From NCBI GenBank assembly GCA_029953675.1, contig JAMWBK010000002.1:3286001-3350000 (forward strand): a DNA stretch of 64,000 nucleotides, given 5' to 3'. The notes under the pieces were generated by a model. It worked only from the letters and a program-made list of their open reading frames with translations. It searched no databases and was not told the origin of the DNA. This document shows, in pieces, positions 11,660 through 23,426 of this stretch; the first letter of the stretch is position 1; the number at the start of each line of letters is the position of its first letter. Origin of the DNA: Rhodosorus marinus. Lineage: Eukaryota; Rhodophyta; Stylonematophyceae; Stylonematales; Stylonemataceae. A program made the position numbers and the translations under genes.

Positions 11660-13404
11660 ATGAAGTCTGCAAGTGTTTTCGCGACCGGGTTGTCGATTTG
11701 GACTCGGAGTGGATATGGAATATCCAGGATCCGGGAGGCGGGGAGCTCATCGGTGTTTAATTCCTTCCGGAGCTCCCGTCGCTGGCTGTCGATGTCGGTT
11801 CAAAAACTGCCTCCACCACAAGAAATCACAACAACAGAGTAAGTAGAGCTGTAATTTTTACCTCTTGAAGATTGGAATCGGCGCGATTTCCTTGTAAACC
11901 CGATCGTCCTGTCCTGGGTCCGGACTCCGTCCACCAAAAGAGTCGATTTGATCTGACTCTTCGTCAACGGGTATCGCTATCGTGCCACAGGGAAGTTGAA
12001 GAAGCCGACACGAGAGTGGCTAGCTTCATGACCCCGAAGGAGATCGTGTTAGAATTAGATCGTCACATTGTGGGCCAGGCTGATGCAAAACGGGCAATGT
12101 CGATAGCATTGAGAAATCGGTGGAGGCGACACCAGCTTCCTACTACGCTCCGTGAAGAGGTACTTCCGAAGAACATTCTAATGATTGGGCCCACGGGGGT
12201 TGGAAAGACTGAGATTGCGAGGAGGCTCGCCAAACTTGTGGATGCACCGTTCGTGAAAGTCGAAGCTACAAAATACACCGAGGTCGGTTTCCACGGAAGG
12301 GATGTAGATCAAATAATAAGGGACCTCGTGGAAAACGCCATCCAGCTCGTCAAACAGCGACAGAGGAGGATGATGAAGGAGCAGATACGGAAGGTAGTCG
12401 AAGATAAAATCTTGGATGAACTCACTGGGCTGGAGGCCAGAAGCCAGACAAGAGAGAGCTTCCGCTCTCTGTTGAGGAAGGGCGCCCTGGAGGAGCGAGA
12501 AATTGAAGTCGAGGAGCCTGCGCGAAGCAAGCACAACGTTGTGCAAATAGGCGACATGGGACCGGAGAGAATGAACGACATATTGTCCCGAGTCGATAAG
12601 TTTTTCACGGTCCAAAGAAGCGGGTCGCAAAAGCGCAGAATGACCGTAAGTACACCGTGTTAAGCAAGCCTGGATTAATGCGTGCTATAATGTCAGCTAA
12701 TACGGTTCTTTGTCGGTCAGGTACGAGAAGCTCGCGCAGTGATCGAGGACGTCGAATCCGAAAAGATTCTTACTGACGAGAGCATAACAAAAAAGGCCAT
12801 TGACGCAACCGAGCAGGACGGAATTGTGTTTATTGATGAGATTGACAAGATCTGTACGCCGAGCAACTACCGCCACGGTGCAGATGCTTCGTCGGAGGGG
12901 GTGCAACGAGATCTACTTCCGATTATAGAGGGCTCCACAATCTCAACCAAACACGGAAATGTTAATACGGATCATATTCTGTTTGTTGCTTCTGGGGCGT
13001 TTCATAGCGCGAAGCCTTCCGACCTGATGGCGGAGCTTCAAGGGAGGCTTCCTATCCGAGTAGAATTGAAGGGTCTGACTGAGGCAGATATGTATCGCAT
13101 CCTTGTTGTACCCGAGAATAACTTGGTCAGACAGCACGTTGAATTGCTGAAGACCGAAGGCGTAAACCTTCACATAACCGAATCAGCGCTCAGAGAGATT
13201 GCCGCTGTTGCCGCTGAATTGAACATGACTGTCGAAAATATTGGCGCCAGAAGGCTTCATACTGTCTTGGAGAGAATTCTTGAGGACGTATCGTACAACG
13301 CGCCGGATCTGAAGGGCGAGACAATTACTATTGATGCAGTCAGTGTACGGGGTGCCCTTGGAGATATGCTTCTGAAGACAGACTTGTCGAAGTATGTGTT
13401 GTAG
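11660..13404 (+). CDS. hslU: Mitochondrial-type HslU, AAA+ unfoldase of the HslUV protease
   Basis: Three exons: 11660-11838, 11991-12645, 12721-13404 (505 residues; E. coli HslU has 443, so there are about 60 extra N-terminal residues). The extension is rich in R, S and aliphatics with few acids, as in mitochondrial presequences. The body starts [17 protein letters not shown]. Walker A GPTGVGKT is at about 126-133 and Walker B VFIDEIDK at about 314-321; the insertion (I) domain lies between them. The C-terminus reads DLSKYVL, resembling the bacterial tail that docks into HslV. HslU unfolds substrates and feeds them to the HslV threonine peptidase; HslV is not in this window. Intron 1 could use an acceptor at 11870, giving a 32-base intron, but 11990 is better and keeps frame. 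It converges with the next gene, whose 3' end is 98 bases away. Confidence 0.93.
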
Positions 13405-13502
13405 TTGAACATGAATGCTTGGAACTGAAGCGAGACCTGCTCGAGACAGACTTGTGGGCCGCTTGAGAATATGAAAAAAATAGGAATAATTTGTACTACG
13501 AT

Positions 13503-14614
13503 CTATTTCAGATCAGGGCACTGTTGTATCCTTCCTAGCAACGAAGTGATTGCCATGGACCACCCCTCGGGTCCTATCCCGTCGACGAGGATTAACTTAT
13601 CAACCTCGCCTGCTCCGGGGGCCCACGCCCCGCTGTGCTGTTTTACAAGGAACGAAAGGTCCGCGCATCCAAGCATGGAAAAATCGTTGGGGGCATCTCC
13701 CAGGGCGACTGATAGGTGAGAACCAGTGTCCGCGCTGGTTCCTCTGTTCAGAATTCTGAGGAGCAGCCGCATTGCCCTCCCTTTGCTTAAATGTATGCTC
13801 GACGCCGAGTGGAATCTACCTCCTGCAATGTTGATACGAGTTAATCAAGAACTTCCCATACACATGCAACGCGTTTGCAGTAATCAGATTCAACGTACCT
13901 GTTTCGATGTGAACTCCAGAGACAGCCAGAGATGTGCTTACAACTTTCAAATCCAAAGGAGAAAGCGGTGCGACTATTGTCTGACTCGCCTGTCTTCTTT
14001 TTGCCATTACCGCATCAGCCAATCCAAGACCAGTCTCCTTCGCAACTTGGTCGTTTGTGAGATCATCGTACGTTGTCAGGCAGACGCCAGTCTCCTTCTC
14101 CGTGAGTCTGATCTTTTCAAGCAGAACACCTCGTACATCGCCAAGAACGACTCGATACACGGGCTCTCCGGACCGTTCGATCGTATCAACGGAGTAATCA
14201 CTCAGTACCGTATCTGTGGATGGATCACGAACATCTTTCACGGGAACGTATAGCACAGCTCCATTTTCAGCAATGAAAGGCTGGTCCTCAATGCCGAGAA
14301 TGCTTTGCAAATTTTTCAACTCTGAGGAGGTCTTGCTGCTGCAAAGCACTAGCCGGATTCCTGTCTGCTGTAGCTGATGTTTTTTTCATAATGAAGGCAA
14401 GAAAAAGAGTCTCTTCAAGGGCGTGAACATCAAGTACGAAGCTCTAGGGCAAGATTCAGACATGACGTACCTTCCTGACCGCTTCCAAGCTTCGGTCTGG
14501 GGAGTATGTAGAGTGATCCACCAAAGTCCCATCTACATCAGAGAATATGATAATACTTTGAAACTGCCTATTGTTTGATATTTCTTTCAACCGCTTATCT
14601 AGTTGGTCGTCCAT
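13503..14614 (-). CDS. Mannosyl-3-phosphoglycerate phosphatase (HAD family)
   Basis: Three exons on the minus strand: 14614-14471, 14373-13899, 13822-13503 (312 residues). HAD motif I is FSDVDGTLVD, with the nucleophile and acid/base aspartates two apart. Motif II is VLCSSKT. The C-terminal motif is ALGDAPND, carrying the Mg-binding acids. ENGAVLYVP, GGRFHSAS and GPEGW are typical of the mannosyl-phosphoglycerate phosphatase branch rather than other Cof-type HADs. The enzyme removes phosphate from 2-O-mannosyl-3-phosphoglycerate to give mannosylglycerate, a compatible solute (digeneaside in red algae). No organelle signal is evident, so it is probably cytosolic. The matching synthase is not in this window. 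Only 189 bases separate this start from that of the kinase gene on the other strand, so the two may share a bidirectional promoter. Confidence 0.88.
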
Positions 14615-14803
14615 TTCCAGTCACTACGTCTGGACACCCCGGTAGTTTTGACCACCGGCTTCGGAGAGTGAACCGACGCCGGTCTGAACAGTTGCGAAAT
14701 CTTGCGTTGGTCTGCGCGTTGCTCGAAGAATGCGATGGAAGATGACCAGCTTGATTGTCTTGGTCGTTCTTGAACTTTGACACTATTGATTTGCATTTCG
14801 GAG

Positions 14804-15648
14804 ATGATGAACACGGTTCGTGTGCTGCGGGAAGTCAAGCGCTCCTACATCCGTTCTCGTAGAAGGTAGAATGAAGTTCAAGTCTCTGTTCCCGTCGGAT
14901 GAGTACTCCTTTTTGCTAAAGAGAGAAACCGTGTATTTTTCTTTCAGTTTGAGTACTCGTCGAGATCAGGTGTTGATTTGGGTTCTTGGTGGACCCGGAT
15001 CAGGAAAAGGTACGCAATGTAAGCTAGTAAAGAAGGAGTTTGATGCGGAGCATCTGATTCCGGGTGAGATGCTACGTCGGGAGGCCAGTAGGAAGACCGA
15101 GCTAGGATGTAAAATAGAATCCATACTGATGGACGGGCGGATCGTCCCTCCAACTGTCACGGTGCCGTTACTGAAAGAAGCCATAGCGGCGACTGATAAA
15201 AAGATTGTCTTGATAGATGGCTTTCCTCGAGATCTGGAGAACCGGGAGGAGTTTCACCGGTCCTTGCAACGCGACTGTGATCTCTTACTCGTTTATGAAT
15301 GGTAGGCTCAACCACCTGTACCAAATACCAATCGTCGAGGTCTACTGTGTCTGATCTGTGTTTTTTTTCCGGGACTACAGCTCTGAGGCGGAGCTCCTGA
15401 GGAGGCTGAAGAAGCGAGGCGAGACCAGCGGTCGCAGTGATGACAATGAGAACACGATATTAAAGCGTTTCTCCACTTTCCAGCGCAGAACAGTTCCAGT
15501 CATTGATTTGTACAGAAATTCTGGGAAGCTGAAGATTGTCGACGGATCAAAGGGAATCGTGGAAGTCTCTAGACGGACCACAGACGTCATCAGAGCCGTG
15601 GAGAAGCAGCAACTGCCTGAAGAGCTGGGGACAAGCAACGCTGGGTGA
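14804..15648 (+). CDS. UMP/CMP kinase-like nucleoside monophosphate kinase
   Basis: Three exons: 14804-14865, 14948-15301, 15381-15648 (227 residues). P-loop GGPGSGKGTQC is at about 35-45. The NMP-binding part follows, then LIDGFPRD and the short-LID signature KRGETSGRSDDN, which marks UMP/CMP kinase and short adenylate kinases rather than long-LID adenylate kinases. It would transfer phosphate from ATP to UMP or CMP. The N-terminus (MMNTVRVLREVKRSYIRSRR) is basic and free of acids apart from one E, so a mitochondrial or plastid presequence is plausible. The first exon was chosen because its phase joins exactly to SLSTRRDQVLIW; the donor (GTAGAA) is weak. Reading straight through from 14820 is the alternative. 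Confidence 0.85.
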
Positions 15649-15915
15649 CTCTTTCACCTGTAGTCGCCTGTGGCGTATCGAGTTCACTTTGATCGCATAA
15701 CTCTTACAGCGTTCGAAGCCAGCGTGAAGCCAGCCGCTGTCTCAATATTTATAGCGTTCTAATCACATTCAATAAGATGGTAAACAATTATTCCTTCTAA
15801 ACAAAACGTTCCCTCCCAACTCGGTTGTTTCGTAGTTCGGCATCATCTCTACGGGAAAGGCTGGTCGGGGGAGATGTCTTCAGACTATTGAGGACTGCTC
15901 CTCTACCTCGTTCTT

Positions 15916-17696
15916 CTACAACAGCTCGCTTGCCAAATCCGCGAGCTCGCTTCTCTCTCCTTTCTCCAATAATACATGGCCGTATATGGACTGCCCCTTC
16001 ATCCTTTCGACAATGTAGCTTAGCCCGTTCGATCTCGAATCCACATACGGATTGTCTATTTGGTAGATATCGCCCGTCAGAACGATCTTGGTTCCTTCGC
16101 CTGCTCGGGTGATTATCGTTTTCACCTGAAATTCAAAACCCTCAGCCTTCAGATTCCTCGCCGAAAAAAGTGAAACAAGTGAAACAAGTAACGCCAAAAC
16201 CTCTGCCGTCTGAACTCACCTCATGAGGAGTAAGGTTCTGCGCCTCATCGACGATAAAATAGGCGTCATGAAATGACCTTCCTCGAATGTACGCTAATGG
16301 TGCAACCTCAAGGAAATGGGATTCGATCATGTAGTCCACATCAGCCACATAGCAATTCTCAACCACTTTTCCGTTCCCTTGCTTGGTCGTGTTCACTGAT
16401 TTGATAACTCCTACGTTATCCCAGAGGGGTTGCATGTACGGGTTCAGCTTCGTGTTGATATCGCCAGGCAAATAACCGGAGTCGCGGTTCGAAAGAGGAA
16501 TTACTGGTCTCGACAGATAGATCTACATGTGAAATTGTCAAAGACACCCACCCTGTGAGCGAGCAGCTTACTTCTGCAGAGGTACAAGTATGACATACCT
16601 TGGCATACGTCTTCCTGCTCTCAAACGCAGCGGCCAGAGCGAGAAGGGTCTTCCCAGTTCCTGCCTTGCCTTGTAGTGTGACCAGACGAATACTAGGGTC
16701 CAAAAGCATATTCATAGCGAACGCCTGCTCGCTATTACGAGGCGATATGTTGAACGCTGTTCTCTTTTCCACCCTCTTGAAGGAGTATTCGGCGTTCCTT
16801 GAGTCGTACTTCCACGTGGCCAGGGCCGAGCGCGAGCAATTCCGGAGAATAAACGATTCATTAGGGACGGGGACTGGTTCAATTGGGCACGTATCCTGCA
16901 GCATATCCAATCCTAGTCTTTCGTCCGTAGCTCCACCGTCGTTGGAGAAAAACACGTTGATTGCTTCCGATGGAACATTTTCGTGGATTCTCTGACCAGT
17001 GTACTGCTCCTCAACGGAGGGCACCTTGTCAGTTACGTAGTCCTGCGCGAGTAGGCCGAACGCCCTAGCTTTCACGCGTAGATTGTTATCCTTGGTGACC
17101 AGAATGACATTTCGCCCCCTGAGCTTCTTCTCCTTCTCCCTTGCAGTCAGGGAGCTGAGGGTGGCGAGTATCCTGTGGTCTGGTGAGTCCTGGAAAAACA
17201 GTTCCTCTATTTCAGCGTCTCTGTTAGACAGTGAGATGTTCACTCTGCCGAGATCATCGGAGAGTTTGATTCCTTCGCCGGCAAGGGCTCCCTCGGAGTC
17301 TTTCGCTGCTATATCGTCCAGAGTTCTGAGGAACTCCCTCGCATTATAATGCAGCTCCTCGTTGCCCTTTTTAAACTTGTCGAGCTCTTCGAGCACAGTT
17401 ATAGGTATACACACATCATTCTCTCCAAAAGTGAACAGGCACTGAAAACTATGTAGAATCACATTCGTATCCAGGACATAAATCTTCCTCAAATGATCAC
17501 TGTCCTTGATGATTTTCTTGACCACTTGAACCTCGGGATGTTCCACATCCACCACGCTACTATACATCTCAACCCCAACCTTATACCCTCCCAGTGTCAT
17601 ACAAATCGGTGACCCCCTAGAACTCCGCCTTAGACAACCACCCTTCCTGGTGGTTATCGCAGTTTTCGAACCACTCAAACTAAATGCAAAACCCAT
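15916..17696 (-). CDS. PIN-PhoH ATPase (YlaK/PhoH2-like), possibly plastid-targeted
   Basis: Three exons: 17696-16599, 16522-16220, 16125-15916 (536 residues). The N-terminal ~45 residues are Ser/Arg/Gly-rich with no acids ([19 protein letters not shown]), resembling an organelle transit peptide. A PIN nuclease domain follows at about 70-220, with [10 protein letters not shown] supplying the first catalytic aspartate and further acids in the usual spacing. The PhoH P-loop ATPase occupies about 300-536, with Walker A GKAGTGKT (343-350), GYLPGD, Walker B FIVDEAQN (455-462) and a TGD sensor-like stretch. In bacteria PIN-PhoH proteins act as RNA helicase/nucleases; that role here is inferred. It converges with the kinase gene. 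The G/T-rich minus-strand leader lies at 17700-17890, where the plus strand reads C/T-rich. Confidence 0.9.
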
Positions 17697-20600
17697 TGTT
17701 ATCTCCTCATCATATACATATCCATAAATTTACCACTCTTTCACTCTCTCTCCCTCTCTCTCATCACTGTCCAGCTCACTCTAACTTCATATACTCTTCT
17801 TTTCTCTTCAAACTTCCGAAACAGTCAAGACTTCAACTGAATGTCTCAAAAGAGACGCGCCTCCTATCACTTTCCGACAGTTGACATTTGACCCCCCCTT
17901 TTTGAATATAAATATTTCAAGAAACTTTTCTCCGCCATCATTTCAGACCTAAAAACTATCATATAATCGAAATTTATATGTGGCCAAAATAAAGGCCAAC
18001 CTTCTGAAGCTCCCAAGTGCCAACAACGCGCCCAATGTTCCTGCACTCGATCCTCATTTCGGGTTGCTTTTTATAACAAGAAGAGAACATTCCTAAAAAA
18101 TATTGTTTTTATTTAATTCTACACAAGATTTCACGTCCTGGACCTGAAAATTTTAAATATTTGTATTATCTTAAATATAGGAAAACTTAAGGGGGAAGTG
18201 TTTTCGATTTAGAAAAAATAAAGATATTTTTGACAAGAAGTAAAATAGTTTTTGTTTTTCTTTTGTTCGGAGACCTTGTCCTGAAAAACTGTTTGCGCGC
18301 GCAGGGGGGTGTTCAAAATTCCGATTTCGCAATGCGGGAACCATATTCAAGGGGTAACTAGACAACGACTCATTTGTGATTTATTATTTTAAGTTATTTT
18401 AGAACCAGAGTTGGTAATATACTTCTCGTTCGTAAACGCATGAAAATATCCGTGAGCAAGGAAAAGAGCGGGTTTGACAATTCTTGATAGATTGAGAACT
18501 GGTTTAATTGGATATTTCTGCAAATACCGTTGAACGCAACCGCTCACAACAATTTTTCATGTTTTACACATTAAAAATATTCCATAATTCAACTTATTTG
18601 TTAATATATTCAATATACGATTTCCTTGTTTGTACTTCAATAAACATCGGAATGATAGCTTCCTGACCAGTTATACCGATCGTATCTAACCATATCCAAT
18701 CATAGTTTCTATTCCTGATCCGATTAGTCAATTAACAACCAGATTTCAGATAAAGGTCAAATATTCAAGATTATCTATGAATTGAATAGAAGTAAATATT
18801 TCGATACTCGAGATTCATACCCAATCTACTCTTAGCACGTGGCCCAACAAAGTCAGTCGCTTGCTAACGAGGGGTAAAGAAAGTATTGTTGAAAGAAAAG
18901 GAGATCAGCAAGAGAAACCCGTTAGGTGAGTGTCCCTCAGGTTCAGCTCATAAATATTCCCGGGAAATTTTGGGATGCAGGAGATTCCTGAGGCCGATGC
19001 TGATGCCGATACAGATGTTGGCGGAGTCGATACTTTTGTAATACTGAGGGGCAACTCGGCTGTGTGGTAGTTATCTTTGTGGGCGGACCGTGTTTGTCTT
19101 GTTTGTTTTCTTCGAGTTTTTTGTTTTTGGATTGATCTGAACGTAGCTGTTGTGTCTTCCTTTTGCTGAATGAATGGATGCGGTTTGCGATCGTTGGTTG
19201 GTTTTTGTGTCTGTGGGATCGTCGTTGTCTAAAGGGCATTGATGATATGTCCTTAACACTGACTGGAAAACTAGCTGACTGTACCGTTTCTGTCTACCGC
19301 CGTTAGACCATGCACGCTCGACGCTGTTGTTACCGCTGAACTGGATGTTCCAGGAGTACATCAGGTCGTTCCGAAGGCCGGAGAACAGAAAGCGAGAGAA
19401 CACTGAGCTCTTCAAGTCGTGAGGAAGGCGCGACAGGGGTTCCTGCGCGTGGCTTGTGAAAAGGCGCCAAATCTTAGTTGGCTAGCTGGAGGTTGTGAAA
19501 TCCTCAGAGGCTTTGACTTGCTCTTTGCCGTTTGCCTGTGATGCACGGCAACCTCACCTGGACCCGACTAACACCCGCGTGTTGCGACCTGCCGTTCCAA
19601 TCGTTCATTGAGACCAATCTTGAAACTCAATCAATATATCCAGCTTCCAGTTTCCACAGATGGCAGATTTTTCACACCCACACGTCATTGTCACTGTTTG
19701 CACCCCCCAGTTTACTTGCTCATGTCAGGCATCTGTCACGACGAACGATGTCAAGTGCTCGGTTAACGACGTCGACTGGAATACCCCGTCACCCAACCGC
19801 CTACCCGAGATTTGCTTGTGTTGTAGAACATGCTTCCCGCTTCTTGGCGAAGGCTGATGGGGGTGGTTCCTCATAAGGTCGATACGGGGCGTTGGGAATC
19901 TAGCTTGCCCGGCGAATGCCCAGCGGGTTTCCTACATCCATCGGGAGAGAAATCACAGATTCTGCTGAGCAACGGATCGATCACCAGGTCGTATAGTCAG
20001 CAGAAACTATCCATCCACATTCGGAGTAGAAGAGCTGGCTAGTTTGTGGATGCGTGAGACTGTGCGAGAATTATGTATGGCGGGTGGCGTTGGTATTCGA
20101 GCGTGTTCCTCAGTGCAGAAAATGTAATCGCAAACCTTGCTGTCAACATACTAGTGTGGCTGAGTACCTCCGATGTTCGTCGGTTCTGCTTGCTCCCGTT
20201 GAACCACTTTTTTCAAGGGCAAAATAAAACTGGGGCCGAGAGCAGTTTGACCGCAAACAAAATGAAGCAAAATAAAGTGTTTGCGGGTCGAGAGGGGCCC
20301 TGCGAGCGATGATGACCCTTCCTAATGCGCCCTACTCGTTCCGACTGCCATGGTCATCGTCTCTCGCGGGGTCTCTCTACCGTAACCGCGTTCGCTTCAT
20401 CCATGAAGGTAGTCATCTTAAGCGCAAAGCCAGCGTCGCTGTGATTGCGTCGCATACCAGGTCGTCTTCGTATCTTGCTTCGGCATGTATCAGCCGTGGG
20501 GTAGTTGGTGACATATACGGCCATCTTTTATCTGTTAGTCTTGCTTATACTACCTCGGCCATGCACTTGGAGATCTCCAATGCGGACGGGCTCCGGTTCT

Positions 20601-21294
20601 GGTTCCGGTTCCGGTGCTCTCTCACCGGGTTCGCTGGGCTATTGAGTAGGGCCGGTTCTTCACCGCGTGGATATCTGGTCCCGTCTCTTCGGATTCCCGT
20701 CTGCACCGTATCTTCCGGAATAGTAAATGCCACTCTGATCGTGTCTTCCACCGTCGTGGGCCGTGGATGCGACGTACACATGTAGATACGGTTCCAGTCC
20801 ACCGACGAACGTGGCAAATGCATATGTAGTGTGACATGCATTTTGCGTCGTGCATTTACGATTTCGGAAAGCGCAAGTTCAAAGGATGAAACAAACGCGA
20901 CAGTTTTATCCTTCTCTCTGCCTCATGCCAGAATGCGCAATGGCACCTCTGGAGTCCCAACCCACGAGCAGTTCTGGATGTGTAATTTGGTCACCAGTAT
21001 CCCTATCATGTCGAGCCGTACGATCATAACACGAGGTGACTAGTTGTGTCCGTGGCAACCAAGGGCATAGGATTGGAAGACGATTTAGTGACCCTGCATT
21101 CGATGTACAAGGAGGAAGACGACTGGCTTAGGACGCTTTTGTGAATTCCTGACCCACTCGTTCGGGCTTTGCACCCGCGCCAGGTTCGTCCTGTTAAAAC
21201 CACGCTAGACAGGTCTGGGATCTCCCATGTAATGTACATTTCGACTACTTCGACTAGTTTGACTACTTCAGTCTCTGAACGAAGACTGTACATC
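17697..21294. other. Gene-poor interval with one orphan leader
   Basis: 17890-18940 is AT-rich with no open frames of interest. At 19070-19230 the plus strand is G/T-rich like the leaders of real genes. The sequence after it (19200-19430) has gene-like frames in pieces but no domain I can name, so a small missed gene is possible. 19530-21290 has only short frames without motifs on either strand; 20309-20785 (plus) and its antisense are open but look non-coding. Confidence 0.4.
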
Positions 21295-21337
21295 ATTTCA
21301 GATTGACGTTTGTTAATGACAAACGTCAATCTGAAAT
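21295..21337. repeat. Perfect 19-bp inverted repeat with 5-base loop
   Basis: The left arm ATTTCAGATTGACGTTTGT (21295-21313) is followed by the loop TAATG and an exact reverse complement (21319-21337). Nineteen pairs without mismatch will not arise by chance in a stretch this size. It sits in gene-poor DNA about 900 bases past the 3' end of the oxygenase-like gene. It could be a foldback remnant of a mobile element, a cruciform, or the stem of a structured RNA. Confidence 0.95.
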
Positions 21338-22235
21338 ACTGGAACATTAGTAGCTTTGGCTCTCTCCCAAAATCCTTGTTTTCGGACCCAAAAGTGGCAA
21401 TGCCGTGTGAAAACCGATATTTGGAGTGTGGTGCAGGTTAGGGTGTGGACAGGGTCAGGAGCAAGGAGCTGGCCTTGACATTTGGGAATGATTTGTTAGA
21501 GGTAGTGTTGATAAAAGAACTATGGCGTCTTCTCATCCACTGCAGAATTTTTATTCTCAGTTGGAGCATTTGCAGTCAAAATACGTGGGTACAGGACATC
21601 CTGACACGACGAAGTAGTAAGTTCCTCTCCCTCGTTGTTTGTGTTGTCCTGCGCCGTAGAGGGCCTTGTTTTTGCTTCCTTCTTTGATTTCTGGTGCTCA
21701 TCGACGATGTGGTTGTTTCGCTTTCTTTTCCAAGTGAGTGGGTTACGAACCAACAACGCGATTCTATTAGCTCGTACGTGGTAAGTGATTAGGACGTGAC
21801 CTACGGCACGATGAGCTTTCCTGCTCCCACTATGCTCTTTCCTTTGCTACATTTGAACATTGACGGTTGTTCTCGTGTTTTGAATGGTAAACCAAGGGTC
21901 ATCCTCATATGGTAGAGTATTTTGCGATTGCTGAAGGCCAATCGGTTAGCCGTGTAAGAATGAATCTGCTGGACAAGATGTACCGTCCGTGTGGTGAGCC
22001 ACCAAAGGTTGCAGAGGATGAAGAATGACTTCTAGGAAGCTATAGAAATAATCGTCAACTTTTTTTTTTTAACGGATCTTTAATGAAGAGTTGAAATATG
22101 CAACATTGACATCTTTGAAGATATGAGAGCTGCCCGTCTGGTCTCGTTGTCAGCTTTCCATTTGTACAGATTGATTCTGCTGCCGCAGTATTAAATATCC
22201 TGAGCCGGAGCTTCTCCGTAACCACGACCAAAGCA
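21338..22235. other. Intergenic, 3' flank of the oxygenase-like gene
   Basis: No recognisable gene. The frame at 21445-21687 (plus) lacks motifs. A run of ten T lies near 22061. Confidence 0.45.
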
Positions 22236-23315
22236 TTATTTGTCGGAGTCTTCGTCCTCGTCACTGATGACAGAATCTTGGTCCGAACTCTCCTGCTCCA
22301 CTAGCTCTCCGGCCTTGAGCTCACACGCTCCTTCCTCAAAGGACAAGAGGATGGATTGAGAGTGTTTCAAAACGGGCTTCGGCACATGAGCCACGAGTTC
22401 CATTCTCCTCGACGCTTCAACAAAGCCCAGTCGAAGCTCTGAGTCTTGGGTACTGCAGCTGACTCTTGCAATCGACATCTCCTGAGCGGGGGTTACTGTT
22501 ACCGACCCGCTCGGTGTTTTGAGCTGATTCAGTCGCTCCGATGGAAACCGATCGGCATGGGACGGTACATAGTTCAGCCATACGTTCACCAAGAAGCTGA
22601 TCCTTTTGGACTTGCTCTTTCGCTTTCTGGGTTCTTCCGATCGTCCTTCTTCGAGCGGGAGAAGATCCGCGGGAGCACAATGCAGAAATCGCCCATCAAA
22701 GCAGAGATGATTTCCTTCTTTTGGAAAGCTAACAATTGCTTTCTCTGCGAAACCAGCCCCGCACAAATCCTGTCCGCTTATTGTGGGTGCTTTAAGCTCC
22801 ACAACAAACGTGGGAGCGCCAGCGTCACTTAAATACGTCACTGTACCGAGATGCGGATGGATATTCACGCCTTCATCTTCTTCGAGGGTGTAATCGCGAT
22901 CGAAGTGTGCTCCAATGTCGTCATCTGCATCAATTACCTGGGTCCACCACTCCGCCCCAGATTTGTTTAAATCAACTCCAATCGAATTGCGAGCATGAAA
23001 GTCGAATATCATCTTTGCCAGTCGTTCAACCTCCGCCGCCGGTTCCTCTTTAGCACCGATGAAGTATGTTTCTCCGCTCGAATATTCCTCGTCTCCTCTG
23101 ACAGCTCTCACACTGAAAACTTGCTCACAATCATGTCTGAACAGCTCCAAGTTTCCTTTTAGAGCCTTCTGATACACTTGAAAGTCGTAGTTTATCCCTT
23201 CTGTGACACCACGCGGTCGTCCCTCAGCATCCAAAACGATTTCAATCTGCTCCGCGTTCGCTCCAGGCGCTTCCGGAAAGCTGTTCGGTGTGTCTGAATC
23301 TTCCGAGTTCGACAT
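22236..23315 (-). CDS. 2OG-Fe(II) oxygenase-like protein
   Basis: One intronless frame. I chose the Met at 23315 (359 residues) because the protein then opens with an acidic soluble sequence (MSNSEDSDTP); an in-frame Met at 23426 would add 37 residues. The core shows a double-stranded beta-helix pattern: AHFDRD supplies an HxD pair (about H137, D139), HPHLGTVTYLSD follows, and GRFLHCA supplies the distal His (about H212). An Arg in KRISFLVNVW (about R238) could bind 2-oxoglutarate. These are the iron- and cosubstrate-binding residues of prolyl-hydroxylase-like dioxygenases. The substrate is unknown. The C-terminus is acidic (SVISDEDEDSDK), and a KRKSKSKR stretch could be a nuclear signal. Confidence 0.6.
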   Translation of the reverse strand: MSNSEDSDTPNSFPEAPGANAEQIEIVLDAEGRPRGVTEGINYDFQVYQKALKGNLELFRHDCEQVFSVRAVRGDEEYSSGETYFIGAKEEPAAEVERLAKMIFDFHARNSIGVDLNKSGAEWWTQVIDADDDIGAHFDRDYTLEEDEGVNIHPHLGTVTYLSDAGAPTFVVELKAPTISGQDLCGAGFAEKAIVSFPKEGNHLCFDGRFLHCAPADLLPLEEGRSEEPRKRKSKSKRISFLVNVWLNYVPSHADRFPSERLNQLKTPSGSVTVTPAQEMSIARVSCSTQDSELRLGFVEASRRMELVAHVPKPVLKHSQSILLSFEEGACELKAGELVEQESSDQDSVISDEDEDSDK

Positions 23316-23426
23316 ATTCAAGTTATTTTCAAAAAGATCTAGCACCAAAACTTCCGCCGAGGAGCAACCTGACCGCTTCCGCCATCCCCATCTGTAAGAA
23401 TTGTCGTTTCGGATATTATAGTGCAT

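Noticed and set aside
11839-11990. Alternative HslU acceptor at 11870
   Set aside because: It keeps frame but implies a 32-base intron. The CCACAG acceptor at 11990 is stronger and gives a normal length.
20309-20841. Overlapping 158- and 98-codon frames on opposite strands
   Set aside because: I tried to read them as retrotransposon polymerase; no catalytic motif (such as YxDD) appears.
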